NCBI RefSeq assembly: GCF_040712315.1
Contig: NC_134013.1
Span: 84,698,001-84,762,000 of the forward strand
DNA from: Castanea sativa
Taxonomy: Eukaryota > Streptophyta > Magnoliopsida > Fagales > Fagaceae
DNA length: 64,000 bases
Reading direction: 5' to 3'
Shown here: one piece after another, positions 21,477 to 34,163 of the stretch
How positions within the stretch are numbered: position 1 is the first letter of the stretch
How the letters are laid out: each line of letters starts with the position of its first letter
The notes under the pieces: model-generated
The model's database searches: none
What the model was told of the DNA's origin: nothing
What the model saw: the letters and a program-made list of their open reading frames with translations, nothing else
Translations under genes and position numbers: made by a program

Positions 21477-24400
21477 CTACATGTTAAGAAAGTGAGCGCT
21501 ATCTATCCGTTGGTTTCCTATCAGTGACAAAACAGTAGCTGCAATATGCTTTGAACTAAGCCCTGCTTCTTCCATTTGGTTTGTTTGAGCTCCGTGGTCA
21601 ATATATCTATCAGGGAGAATCATTGCCCTCCACTACAATCACAGAAAAAATAAAAAAATGAAATTTTTTTACCACTAGTGTTTTCAATAGTCAACAACTA
21701 GAGCAAATATGTTAATCAAAGAAAACTACTCCAAAAAAAAAATAAAAATGTCAATCATAGAAAAAATTAGAGGCTTTGTCCTGTGTGATCATCGTTTCAA
21801 TAATAAATATCACTATTGACCTAGCAGGGTTTATCAATATTAGCCATTTTAGGAGTTTGGGCTTTGGATGCGTCTTCCATGCCTTTGTCAAGAATAATTC
21901 TGTCTTCATGGCTTCTAACATTATTGATGATAGTGATGTAAAGCATATTGCTTTTCCACTATTATTGACATGCTTTGTTGGCTGTGATCGATTGGAGCAA
22001 TACTGTTTTCCCTTAGGTTTACCTCAAACATCACTTATATTATGCACCAATCATAATAGGATCTGTAAGCAGTTGTTTTTGGATAAGTAGAGTGATGTAA
22101 CTAAGGATTTATGAATGGATCAATTAAACAGTATAAGAATGTTACCTTGAGATTTCCATCAAGTAATCCAGTCAGCCCCAAGAAGTGGGAAACGTGAGAG
22201 CTAAATCCTCCGATAGATCCCTCTTCAGCAGTGATGAGGAAGTCATGTTCTTGAGCTAGGCGTCGGATCAAATCTCCATCAAGAGGCTTGCAGAATCGTG
22301 CATCGGCCACAGTTATTGAGATGCCAAGAACTTGAAGCAGCTCTGCTGCTGCAATACAGCTTTGTACTATTGCCCCATAACCCAAAATAGCCACCCTACT
22401 TCCCTCCCTTAGCACAACTCCCTTACCAACCTATGTTCCAAAGTTTGAGTTAGTACAATATGCACAAAAATAGTTGTACACCAATTACAATCTACCACCT
22501 TGGTAGTTATAAACAAATATTGTAAAATTTATTGTGTCATTACACTTATTTATAAACCATTGAGAAGGCTGATAAAATTAAGTACCTCCAAAGGTGTCCC
22601 CTTGTTGTTTGGTGGAAGAATGGAACCAATGCCACTTCCTCTTGGGTATCTAAAGCAACTAGGCCGTTCATCAATGGCAGCGGCTGTAGCCACCATGTGC
22701 ATGAGTTCGGTTTCATTTGAAGGAGCCATGACCACCATGTTAGGTAAACAAGCCAAGAAAGTTGTGTCAAAGGCGCCACAATGGGTTGGACCATCTGCAC
22801 CAACAAGGCCAGCCCTGTCTATAGCAAATCTCACTGGAAGCCTTTGTAGGTCTACATCATGAGCAACCTGCATGAACACCAGCGACAACACCAAACAAGA
22901 TTTCAATAATTGATGTTTCCAAAATATCTTGCGAGAACTTGAATAAAAATTTTGTGGCCAAATAAAACCAAAAGCAAAAATTTGAGAAATAGATTTATTC
23001 ACCTGATCATAACCCCTTTGTAGAAAAGAAGAGTAGATAGCACAAAAGGGCTTAAGTCCTTCAGCAGCTAGGCCAGCAGCGAAGGTAACAGCATGTTGCT
23101 CAGCTATCCCAACATCGAAACATCTATCTGGGAATTGCTTCTGGAATAAATTAAGTCCTGTACCCCCTCCCATTGCAGCGTGAATGGCTACAATTCTATC
23201 ATCTCTCTCTGCTTCAGCAATCAATGACTCCGCGAAGTACTTTGTGTAGGATTGAGTACTCGATTTTGATTTGTGCTGTTTCCCTGACTTGGGGTCAAAT
23301 TTTACCACACCTAAAGATAAAATCAAAATCCGTTAAACCAAATGCAAACATTTATTTTTTAACAGATACGATAGGACTTGAAATTCATGTCCTCTTCTCC
23401 TTGATAATTGGTCTTTATTATTGTGTTAAGACACTAATTTTCATTTTTTTTTTCTTGTGTGGACAAAAAATGAGGAATGGTAATTTTTCCCCACCCCACT
23501 TCACCTGCCTCTCCCCGCTTCGCCTCGTGCGGGTTTTTCCCGCCCCGCAAAGGTGATGAGGCGGGGATAGGGCAGAATTTTAGACCCGCACCACGGGACC
23601 AGGCAGGGATGAGTTTACACTTTTTAGACCCACCTCACCCCGTCCCGCCCCGCCCCATCCCCACCCCACCCCACCCCGCGTTAATAAAGATTAAGTTGTA
23701 ATTTTTTCATACTCTAAAATCCCACTATTTAAACAAAAATATCATTAACGTATTTTATTTTACTTAACGTGGTTCTACCTCTCTTTTCTCACTAGCAAAG
23801 TTGGAAATAAGGTACCAATTTTAACTCTCTTTTTTGTCTTTTCATTCATGATTCATATGTCTTTCTCAACTTACTTTTCATCATTAATATAATATGAGAT
23901 TTTTGTGTCATACTATGAGATTTTTGTTGTGATATTATCTTGTTAAACATTTAGATAATATTATTTAGTTTTTGCTAAAAATTAGTTTGATTTGATAGGA
24001 TAAATTTATTTATAATTTCAAGTATATTTTTAATATTGAAACATGTTATTTTATTTGAAAAAATGGTAATAGTTATAGGGAAAATTAACAAGAAATAAAG
24101 TTTTACGGTATAGGGCGGGGCTTCGTGAGTCTTCGCTAGTCTTCGCGGGGCCTTAAGGGGCGGAGATGGGGCAAGAAATTTTTCCCGTCATGCGGGGCGG
24201 GGCGGGGCAGGAATGGAGTAAGAAAAATCTATACGGGGCGGGGGCGAAGATCCCATCCTTCAGCCCCGCCCTGCCCCATTGCCATCCCTAAATGAAACTT
24301 TAATAGTTGAACTACCTAATATGTACAAGTAACCTTAAATCTTAAAAGGAAATTACTTTGAATGTATGATTTAGGAATGATAATATAAAAATAATAATAA

Positions 24401-27400
24401 TAAAAAAATATATGATTTAGGAATGATATGTACCATGCATTTTATCAGGTGCAACTTCAGCTGGAGCATAGCCTTTTCCTTTCTCAGTGATAACATGGAT
24501 GAGTACAGGTCCTAGAGATGGTAGGTCCTTGACTTTTTTCAAAATATAGACAAGGTCTTCCACTTTGTGGCCATCTACTGGACCAATATAGAATAGTCCA
24601 AGTTCTTCGAACAAACTTGCTCGAGCACCACCCACCATCCCTCTCATGCAGGAATCAACTTTAGCAGCAATTTCGTGTGCTTGTTGTCCAATCTTCTTTG
24701 TGATGCCCTTTTTAATTAATTGGATAAAAAAGTTATTAGCTTGTTGTAATAATGCTCAAGATAAAGGAGGAATGAATTGCCGTGAATCTTCCATTGGAAA
24801 ACTTAATTAAGCATTTAGGACAATACTTATGTTATGTGTAGTAAATTATATTTCTCAATCAAATTCAACTATATGCATAGATTGACTAACACAGCATAAA
24901 CAATATTATCTTTTCTAAGGATTAAATCCAATCATATAGTTTATTGGTCAATGCAACCATATGACTGAATTTAATTAAAAAACTTCGAAGAAACTTAAAA
25001 ACTTAAGTTTTAATACCTAGGAAATTGTATGTAAATTTTCTCTATAAAATTAAATTACAAATGGCCAAAAAGGTTGGGCTTGGGCCAACTTCACTTCCAA
25101 AATGGGTTTTATATCCCATACCCATAATTTGGATAATCATATATATTACCCTGTTAATGGATATCAGGCATTTGAACTCCAAGGGGCCCAAAGAATTTTT
25201 TTCTTCATGAGAAATTTTTTCTGCTCTTAAGAGGCAATAGTTATCTTACACATTTGATACACGCATTCTCCATTTTATAGCATGCGAATTTCATACTATG
25301 TGAGATTCACATGTTATGATGAGAAGGATGCATATCATGTATATATTGGATACATAAGACATACTAGCCTATATTTGATGATGCCTAAGATAATTACAAT
25401 AACAGAAGGTCCAAACATTAACCTTTGCAACTTCACGTAGTTGATGAAACTTTCTACTTGACTGCAGCCTTGTTAAGGCTTTACTTAGAGCTCCAACAGG
25501 GGGAGCAGGACCATCCACAGTGGCGGTGGGCAAGGAGACTTGCTCATTGTCGTTCAAAATTATGATAAGATTTGTGTCAAGATAACCTGCATTATTCATT
25601 GCCTCATATGCCTGTCCGGCGGTCATGGCCCCATCGCCTATAACTGAAACTACATGGTTCTTTTTCCCTAGCAAGTCTCTACCAACTGCCATTCCTGAAA
25701 AGCATTGTTACATAGGCAAGTTACTAATAGGAATTATTATAAGTAGCTAGGCTAAACTGGAGTGGGAATGACAATTTTTCCTTGACCCGCAAAGGTGGTG
25801 GGGCGGGAATGGGGAGAGATTTTAGTCCTGCACAACGGGACGGAGTGAGGATTGATTTAGACTTTTTAGATTCACCCGGCCCTAAGAGAGATGGTGGGGT
25901 AGTGCTCGAGCAATTTTTGCTAAAAATTAATTTTATTTGGTGGGATAAATATATTTGTAATTTCAAGTATATTTTTATTAATAAAATAGGTTTTCTTAAA
26001 AAAAATTTTAATAGTTTAACAAAAAGTAGAGTTTTATGGGAAGAGGTGGGGCTTCGCGGGGCGAAGATGGGATAAGAAAATTTTTCCTGTTATACAGGAC
26101 AGGGCGAGAATGAAGAAAACAAAACCATTCGGGGTGGAGGTGAAGACCCCATCCTTTGACCCGCTTTACCCCATTGCCATCCCTAAGCTGGAGGACCACT
26201 TATATGTCTTCTTGCAAGTTGAAACTAAGATTAAGCAGTATTAAATTTGACAATGACCATCCCACTAATTAATGTGTTAAAGTAAATATCAATGGCCCCA
26301 TGCCATTTATAGAATTTAGTACATAGGCTTCACTTTTTTATGGTCATCAGGATTTTTTTTTAACTTGATGCTACACTCAGAAAATGGAAACACCATAAAA
26401 TTTGCTGTACCTAAGCCAGCTGAAATGCTAGTAGAACTATGGCCAGCACCAAAGGCATCATATACACTCTCTTCCCTCTTTGGGAAACCAGCAAGTCCAT
26501 AAGTCTGTCGAATTAATTGTATGCATTCTTGATCTCCTGCCGGTTAGAATTTTATGAGCGTAGGCCTGCAAATTCCCACAATAGGCGATAATTAATATAC
26601 TATCTAGTGTTTAGACCATAAATAACTGTCACAATAATTATTAAATTTACAATTCTCTAACCGCTTAAGTTTTAAGGACAATAGTAATTTATATGGAAAA
26701 ATTAATGAATGCCTCGAGGTATTGAGTTGAGAAATTTATTTAGAAATTTTTTATAGTAAAATAAAAAAAAAAAAAACTAATTTTTTGACAACTTTATATA
26801 TTTTCAATGAAAGTTGTATTAAAACTTTCTTAAAATAATTTATTAACAAATACCTTAAAACCAACTGTTAACCACACTCATTTATTATAATATACAGTAC
26901 TAGCCTACTAGGTGGCTCAACCATTTCTAACCACACAAGTTCTTTACTGCTAACTCTAAAAAAACAAAAAAGTACGAGAGGTATTGTATACATATGAGCC
27001 TGCATGACAAAAATAAATAAAAAAGACACTAATGAATGAAAAAAAAAAAGAAAAAAGAAAAGCTGTTACACACTCTTTTACCTGTATGCATACACGAAAT
27101 TTGAACTCAAAATCATGACTCCAAGTCCAAATTTTGTGTGTGTAAAGCACTGTTTTCAGACTCAGACCGGACCGGGAGGTCAAACCGTGAAAAATGAGAA
27201 TTGAGATGAAAATCGATTTTTTAAGCATAAAGAACCGGATTTTTTGTTAATTTTCTGAACCCCTAAAACTGGGGTTGGACCGCACGAACCGGTGGCAAGA
27301 ACCGTGTGGTCCAACCCCTTAGCAATTTTTTTAAATTTATTTTATAAAAACAACTTAACACAATTTTATTCTACTTAATTAAATTATCCATCTCTTACAA

Positions 27401-28729
27401 GGAATAAAAAAATTATAATTAAAATTCTTCAAAGATATACAACTTTACTTCAAAAATTAATCATAAATTTTAATGTTTTCAAGGTTATTATTTTATTTTA
27501 TTAATTTTCTTATTTAATTATTAAATATATGCTTGAAAATCATTAAATTTTCCTCACATATATAGATATATTAGTCAATTTTGCTAGTTTTATAAATTTA
27601 ATATTTATATTTAAGTTTTAATTAATTATTAAATTAATTATGACATCATCACGATTCGACCCTGTTTCAGTTTTGGTTTGATGTTAAAAATCTTAAACTT
27701 TTCCTTTTCACGATTTAATAAACAGTCCGGATTTCAAAAGTATGGTGTAGATAGAGTATACGGTTGTGTAAAAGGGAGTGTAATAAACACGTACTACACC
27801 AAATGAATTACCTGATGCCCAACGTCCCAAATAATCTTATCATCGGGACAGTAAAAAACATGGTGAAGTGCGACTGTCAACTCAGCCACTCCAAGGCTTG
27901 AACTTAGGTGCCCTCCTGTCCTTGAAACCGTGTAAACAATCTCTTCTCTAAGTTCATTGGCTAATACTTCAAGTTCCTAATAAGATAACAATTACTCAAT
28001 CCTCAGTATCAAAGCTGGAAAAAGGGCATTAATTATCTAACACTTGCTAATATCAATATCCACACACACCAGTCATGCGTTAAATGTGAATATTCTTAAA
28101 AAATATGAATATCAAATGTAAAAATATGAACATTATGTGTATACCGATCAGTAATATGTTAAACGAGTGTAAAACAATATTTTCTCATTAGGTTTCAGAT
28201 TTTCAGTAAGGATTAATCTTTTCCTTGCATTTTAAATTTGGTTTTCTAAAAGCAACCAAAAAGAATCGTGACTTCAAAATGATTTACCTTAGTGGATAGA
28301 TTTTTCATGTGAGTAGGGTAGTTTATGGTGTCCAGAATTGGAGTTGAGGGTTTCTCTCCTGAGAAGTTGAAGTACTTTGTGATCCCTCCATTGTGCTTTG
28401 TTTTGTGGCCTCTTTTCACCATGGTTCTCACTTCCTCACTTGCATTGTTTTCCTGAGCAGCTATCACTCTTTTGTACTGAAAATTGAAACATATATAGTA
28501 ATATATATTAGACTTCTAAAACATGCTCTACCTCTTCTGCAAAAACATAACATTTCTTTAACTTTCTTTTAAAACTGCTCTTTTTTTAGGAGTAAAAATT
28601 ATGTACTCTGAGAGAGAGAGAGACCTTCAATTCCGGATTAGTGGCTAAATTCACTGAGCTTAGAAAAGAAAGGGGGTCTTGAGAATGGAAAAGTGGAAGA
28701 AAACTGGTTCTAAGAATAGAAGAAGCCAT
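21477..28729 (-). CDS. DXS2: 1-deoxy-D-xylulose-5-phosphate synthase, clade II, frameshifted in exon 4
   Basis: DXS condenses pyruvate and glyceraldehyde-3-phosphate to DXP with thiamine diphosphate, the entry step of the plastid MEP isoprenoid pathway. Exons (minus strand): 28625-28729, 28288-28476, 27812-27976, 26411-26565, 25423-25694, 24434-24707, 23003-23310, 22586-22867, 22146-22430, 21477-21632. All introns are GT-AG and phases agree. The Ser-rich N-terminus suits a plastid transit peptide. Visible motifs: [10 protein letters not shown] (exon 3; HLSSS favours clade II), [10 protein letters not shown] (exon 4), the ThDP/Mg site [18 protein letters not shown] with NDN (exon 5), and the catalytic-Glu segment [15 protein letters not shown] (exon 7). 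Repaired length would be 728 residues, normal for plants. AATT is duplicated at 26511-26518, so the literal frame stops at 26458-26460 after 188 residues. The conserved AYPHK is also read as AYAHK. It could be a pseudogene, a null allele or a sequence error. Confidence 0.93.
23474..24289. mobile_element. GC-rich non-autonomous element (family G) in DXS intron 6
   Basis: The left end AATGGTAATTTTTCCCC and right end CCCCATTGCCATCCCT form imperfect inverted repeats. Flanks AAATGAGG and AAATGAAA suggest an 8-bp duplication of hAT type. The left arm is C-rich (CCCCGCCCC runs at 23637-23680) and the right arm G-rich (GCGGGGCGGGGCGGGG at 24192-24207), around an AT-rich middle. It has no transposase. 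It lies between exons 6 and 7 of DXS and is related to 25763-26183 and the fragment at 30545-30620. Confidence 0.7.
25763..26183. mobile_element. GC-rich non-autonomous element (family G) in DXS intron 4
   Basis: A shorter relative of 23474-24289. It shares GACAATTTTTCC, GACCCGCAAAGGTGGTGGGGCGG and the right end CCCCATTGCCATCCC. TAAACTGGAG (25753-25762) and TAAGCTGGAG (26184-26193) flank it with one mismatch, supporting a hAT-like 8-10-bp duplication. Confidence 0.75.
27148..27746. mobile_element. hAT-like MITE in DXS intron 3
   Basis: The left end CACTGTTTTCAGACTCAGACCGG and the right end CAGTCCGGATTTCAAAAGTATG are imperfect inverted repeats. GTGTAAAG and GTGTAGAT are the flanking octamers. 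The inside has ACCGCACGAACCGG and a matching ACCGTGTGGTCCAACCCC hairpin, then AT-rich DNA. No coding capacity. Confidence 0.6.
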
Positions 28730-28867
28730 TGTTTCTCTTTAATTAGAAGGATTTTGAAAAACAGAAAGGCTAGTATAAAAGCGTTGAATAAGATTATAAG
28801 AAGCAGCAGTATTAGTAGAGATCTTGTTGTGAACTTGTGGTTGTAGGCAAAAGGTTGAGCTGAGGGG

Positions 28868-28878
28868 CTTTTTATAGT
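28868..28878 (-). promoter_or_regulatory. TATA box of DXS
   Basis: On the minus strand CTATAAAAAGCC lies about 145 bp upstream of the DXS start codon. The leader in between is short and has no ATG that opens a long frame. No light or hormone element is claimed. Confidence 0.6.
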
Positions 28879-29064
28879 GTAGGAAGTCCATTGTTGGATC
28901 GTGGAAATGCCTGGAAAAGAGACAATTTTGCTGTTGTTTTCTTCGCCAATTTACTCACATTTAAGGCAATCGAGTAATATTGTTTTAGTAATGTTGTTTA
29001 TATTTTTTAGAAATACGTGTAGATGAAAAAATGTGTAAAAATATGTGCAATATGCTAAAAAATT

Positions 29065-29414
29065 ACTTCCTCCGACCCACTTTGTTTGTTCTATTTGAAA
29101 AGTCAAACTTTTTAAGGGAACATAATTTATTATCTTGTCTGCTTTATAAAAATGTATAAGTTTACAAAATTACCCTTAAATAAATTTATCAGTTTTTTAT
29201 AAGAGTTATTCTTAATGATCAGGCAACTAAAAAGGTGCCCCAATTAGATTGATTTTTTAAATATTTGTTAGTTTTCTTTTCAAATAGTTTTGAAAATAAG
29301 GTAGGGGCATAATAGGAACATTAGTAAATTAGTAAATTTTATTTTTAGAAACAAGACAATATTTTGGGACATCTCAAAATGGAATAGAAGACAAACAAAC
29401 TGGGACGAAGGGAG
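29065..29414. mobile_element. Stowaway MITE upstream of DXS
   Basis: The ends CTTCCTCCGACCCACTTTGT and AAACTGGGACGAAGGGAG are inverted repeats close to the Stowaway consensus CTCCCTCCGTCCC, with TA on both sides (29063-29064 and 29415-29416). It lies 336 bp upstream of the DXS start codon and so within likely promoter space. It has no coding capacity. Confidence 0.88.
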
Positions 29415-29800
29415 TAATAAATTATGGTACAGTACGCTAATAAATGTAGCACACATTTTTTTAAAATAAAATGAAAGTTAATGACACTTTTTTTTTTTTT
29501 TGAAAAGAATGGCACATTTATTAATCAACCATTTCAGAAATTTTTTTTATGAGAAATTGAAAAATTATTAAAAAAATTAGTTACTTTTTTATCTTCCTTA
29601 TAAAAAGTTTTTTAAAATAATTTTTTAATATATACCCTCTATTAGTAAAATCCTATTAATAAATTGCTAGTTTAGGGGGGGGATTTATTGTTGGTGTGTT
29701 CAGTTTTTTGGATATTTGAACACAATTTGACTTTATTTTTTGAAATTTGTATAAAAATATTATTTAATAAAACATTGAATGCATCTTGATTATAGACAAA

Positions 29801-29965
29801 ACTTAGGTACAGTTCCTTAGGTGCTGTTCTTTAGGTTCCCCTTTTAAGATTCAGTCATGTGGCTACTTTACTGAAAAATATATTTTCATCCCATGAGAAA
29901 AAATTCACATAGGAAAATCTTAAGAGAGAAACCTAAGAAACAACATCTAAATACTATACCTAAGT
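29801..29965. mobile_element. Small MITE, 165 bp
   Basis: ACTTAGGTACAGTTCCTTAGG..CTTTAGGTT on the left mirrors AACCTAAGAAACAACATCTAA..TATACCTAAGT on the right, giving inverted ends of about 40 bp with mismatches. The target duplication is unclear. No coding sequence. Confidence 0.65.
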
Positions 29966-30248
29966 CTTGACCCTTAATTATTATCCTTTAGAGAATTCAT
30001 TAACAAAAACCTTTAATTATATAAAAAGATTTTATAGACTTTTATTTTTGTTTTGTTTTGGATTTCGAGTTAGTGGTACATGTTGTGGTGCATTATATTC
30101 TGGAGTGGAAAAATACTTTAAAACCCTTCCTAAACCCAATTGGTCACTCCTACTCCTACCCCATGTGAATTGGATAAGGTTTTTCTCTAATTTGGTTTGG
30201 AAGAATATTCTTTAACCTACTACATAGTAATTTATAAAATTATCCACA

Positions 30249-30405
30249 CCACCGCACGCCCTTGGCGTGATGATCGCTTCATAAGTATAAGTACTTGTGG
30301 GTGTAAGGGGTAAGAGCCAGGGTTTAAGCCTCTAGAAGGAAGCTTCACACGCATATATACTTAGATTAGGTTAGAGTATAATTTCTATTTTGTATCAAAA
30401 AAAAA
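30249..30405 (+). mobile_element. SINE, family S1, 157 bp
   Basis: CTTGGCGTGATGATCGCTTC (A-box region) and AGGGTTTAAGCCTC (B box) head the element. The body runs to TTAGATTAGGTTAGAGTATAATTTC and an A tail. TATCCACA flanks both sides (30241-30248 and 30406-30413). Relatives are at 19361 and 34627. Confidence 0.88.
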
Positions 30406-30544
30406 TATCCACATATATTATTTAAACAAGTCACGAATCCTGTGACTTAAAGTACATGTAGATGAATTTTTTAATTGCCATCTAATGAATTGGAGGTAAT
30501 TTCCTCCAAACCGAAAAAATTTTCCATACAAATTTTCATCATCT

Positions 30545-30620
30545 CAAAGAAGGGGCAGGGCAGAGATTGAGACATTACTCCTAATCCAACCCCATTACAT
30601 CCAGTTGCCATCCTTAACAA
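30545..30620. repeat. Fragment of family G element
   Basis: AAGGGGCAGGGCAGAGATTGAG and AACCCCATTACATCCAGTTGCCATCC match the right end of the GC-rich elements found in DXS introns. It is truncated at the left. Confidence 0.5.
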
Positions 30621-30671
30621 TGTCTATGATTTGAACCCACCTTCTTCCTTCTTCACTATATATCTATCTAT

Positions 30672-30678
<7 letters not shown>

Positions 30679-30716
<38 letters not shown>
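30679..30716. repeat. TA microsatellite
   Basis: About 38 bp of (TA)n. Confidence 0.95.
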
Positions 30717-30719
<3 letters not shown>

Positions 30720-30833
30720 AATGTTAGTGATGAAAATTTCTCCAATATTTTATTTTGAAGGCCAATATTTGTTTCAATAAATAAAAAAAGGACATTCTAC
30801 AAATTTATTGTATTTATATAATGACGTGTTATT

Positions 30834-30837
<4 letters not shown>

Positions 30838-30915
<78 letters not shown>
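30838..30915. repeat. Compound CT/TA microsatellite
   Basis: About 60 bp of (CT)n followed by (TA)n, directly left of the solo LTR at 30930. Confidence 0.95.
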
Positions 30916-30929
30916 CACACACATACAAT

Positions 30930-31725
30930 TGTAAGGACATGTTTAGCTTGGAAAGCCCAAAGGTGAAAATGACTAAGGCCTAAAGAGTCCAAAATAATGA
31001 ATTTGTAAAGAGTGGGCTAGAAACTGAACTCCAAGGTGTTAACAATAATCACAGTAGGTTGAATGATATTTGAAAGCATGAATAAACAGTTTAATGCAAA
31101 GAAAATCCTCCTCGGCAAAGTCTCAGGATGGTAGTTCTTATATATTTCTCTCAGACTTAAACATCATTACAGTTTTTTAGTATACAGTAATTTCTTTCTC
31201 TAGATTATTTGATTCCCCATGTAATGGGGTTTTTCGTCCTTATATTCCCTTTTTTTTCTTCATCTCAGCCTTCCACGTGTAGATCAAATTGCTGGTGTTG
31301 ATCCATATCCCATCAGCACCTTCCTGAAGTCTTAGTGGGTAGCTGTAGGACTGCATGTCTCTGCTCAGGTCACCTCCACATTAATGCAGCCAAAAAGTTA
31401 GCTGCGAAACATTCAATGCGGTGGTAATAGCTTTCTTCTAGATATTTCTTAGCTTTCCTTTATCTTATTCCCTTTTGATGCTTATCATTACCAATATGAT
31501 CATTTGGTGTGTTGTTCTTAATGAAAGGTTAGACCTTTGACCTCTACTCTGTTTAGCCGAAGATGTATTTCTCCTTGGACTATACTCCCATTCCTTTACG
31601 ACTAGACTTCTTCCATAACTTACTAATTTGTACATCCTCGTTCATGTCTACCTATTCTGGACGATTTAATGTCCTCGAACACGGTCATCGGCCCAATATC
31701 CTTTTCTAAGCCCTTTATCCCTACA
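30930..31725 (-). mobile_element. Solo LTR, 796 bp
   Basis: Plus-strand ends are TGTAAGGACATG and ATCCCTACA, with ACAAT on both sides (30925-30929 and 31726-31730). The minus orientation is inferred from general similarity in layout to 8319-9011: GCATTAATG, CCTCGG motifs and GGGCCGATG near the 5' end. TCCTGAG..GCCGAGGA on the minus strand (31108-31128 region) is a worn form of the R-region hairpin. It is a separate LTR family. Confidence 0.88.
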
Positions 31726-31730
31726 ACAAT

Positions 31731-32602
31731 CATGTTACAAACACAAAAAAATATTGGCCTTTTCATATCTTACTCACATAACATTTGAGATAGTATTTTG
31801 CAATTCAAATTATTAAAATAAAAAATAGCTAAAATAGTGCTCAACTAGGCTGACCTAAATACAAAACCATATGGATGGTGTCAATAGCAAAGCCAAAAAT
31901 AAAAAATAATTCCAAGGGGACCAAGCTATATGCCACTTTAATATACCTTAACATATACGAAGTTCATGTAATATAAGAGAAATATAATAATAACAAAAAC
32001 TATATGAATAACTTTCAAAAAAAAGATTAATGACAATGGTAGATCATGTCTAAATTTTCAACCATAAAAATTATAACATCTTTTGTTATTAAAAGAAAAT
32101 TATGGATTCATTTCATATATTCCTAACTTTAAATGCTAAATGAAAAAGGGTGGTAAGAAAAAAAAATTTGTATTTGGAATAAAAACAACCATTAGTAAAG
32201 ACATTTACTTTGTTATATATTTTCATGATGATATGCTCTAAATACTTTTCAAATAAATAAGTTATATATGGAAAGCTTTCTTCTATAATTCAAGCTAATA
32301 TAGCTGGTTTTACTAATAAAATTGGTCGCCTTGTTTCTCAAAAAAAAAAAAAAGTTGAGACTTTAATGTTGTATTTGTACATTTTTTTTTTAAATTAGGG
32401 AAAGGGCATTAATACTTATATGATTTTATGAAAATATGTTTGTGTAAATTTTTTTGTAAAACATTTGTGTCTCTAGCATTTTTCAATATATTTTAAATAC
32501 ACCTAAAATCAATGAGCTATACACGGCAAACATGTGAATATTTGGAAACAAAATTGAGATATTAATATTTTGGATGAGTTATTGTATTTTTTTATTTAAA
32601 AA
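31731..32602. other. AT-rich intergenic DNA
   Basis: No gene seen. AATAAAATTGGTCGCCTTGTTTCTC plus an A run at 32318-32354 resembles a LINE 3' tail but is too short to call. Confidence 0.45.
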
Positions 32603-33045
32603 ATTGGGAAAATGACATTTTACCCCCCTAAACTATGACCCATTTTACTCTTACCCTCCTAAACTATAAGAATGCACACTTTACCCTCTAAACTATACAT
32701 CTTTTTACACTTATCCCCTCCTAAACTATGAGAAGCACACTTTAACCCCCTAAACTATAACCCCTTTTACACTTGCCTTTTTAAACTATGACCCTTTTTA
32801 CACTTATCCCCCTAAACTATGAAAATACGCACTTACTTCCCTAAACTATTACCCATGAGATAGGGTGCCAAGTATTACATGAGTAATAGTTTAGGGAAAT
32901 AAGTGTGCACTCTTAAATTTAGGGGGGCAAGTGTTGTTCATGTAATATTTCCGGGGGAAGGGGGTAAAGTGTGCATCCCATAATTTAGGGGGGTAAGTGT
33001 AAAAAATGGTATAGTTTAGGGGGTAAAGTATAATTTTTGCAAAAA
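32603..33045. mobile_element. Foldback MITE with internal CCCCTAAACTATGA repeats
   Basis: About seven imperfect copies of a CCCCCTAAACTATGACCCNTTTTACACTTA-like unit, roughly 30-38 bp apart, fill the left half (32618-32860). The inverse (TAGTTTAGGGGG, TAAGTGTGCA, AATTTAGGGGGG) fills the right half (32885-33030). The ends AAATGACATTTTACCCCCCTAAACTAT and ATAGTTTAGGGGGTAAAGTATAATTTT are inverted repeats. The single strand can fold almost end to end. It is not telomeric: the spacing is far longer than 7 bp. Confidence 0.75.
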
Positions 33046-33198
33046 AAACAAATAAAGGGACCAATAATTCATTTAAATGAAAATATAAAATTTTAACAAT
33101 AAATACAAGGAAACTTTTAAAAACCCTAGCCCTTACTCTCCTTCTTCCATCAATGGATGGGGGTTAGTGAAATTCTTGGTATCAACTAAGTATCAAGA

Positions 33199-33929
<731 letters not shown>

Positions 33930-34163
33930 TCCTTTGGTCACCTAGTCAAAGATGTTTTAGCTACCGTTGGCTCTTTAGGAAATATCTTTTTCTCTCATAC
34001 TATAAGACAAGGTAATGTGTCTGCGCACGCCTTAGCCTAAAGAACAAAGACTTTCATTTTCTCTACTTGTTTGGATATAGTTTGTTCCTTTAGACTTAGA
34101 TTTAGTTGTTGCGGCTGGTTTTCCAGCTCGCTAATAATATCTAGATGACTTTATTCTCAAAAA

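Noticed and set aside
22500..22862. 120-codon plus-strand frame
   Set aside because: Antisense shadow of DXS exon 8; the minus-strand exon with GT-AG borders explains the conservation.
32603..33045. Telomere-like CCCTAAA runs
   Set aside because: CCCTAAA occurs once per 30-38-bp unit and in both orientations, unlike the 7-bp plant telomere repeat.
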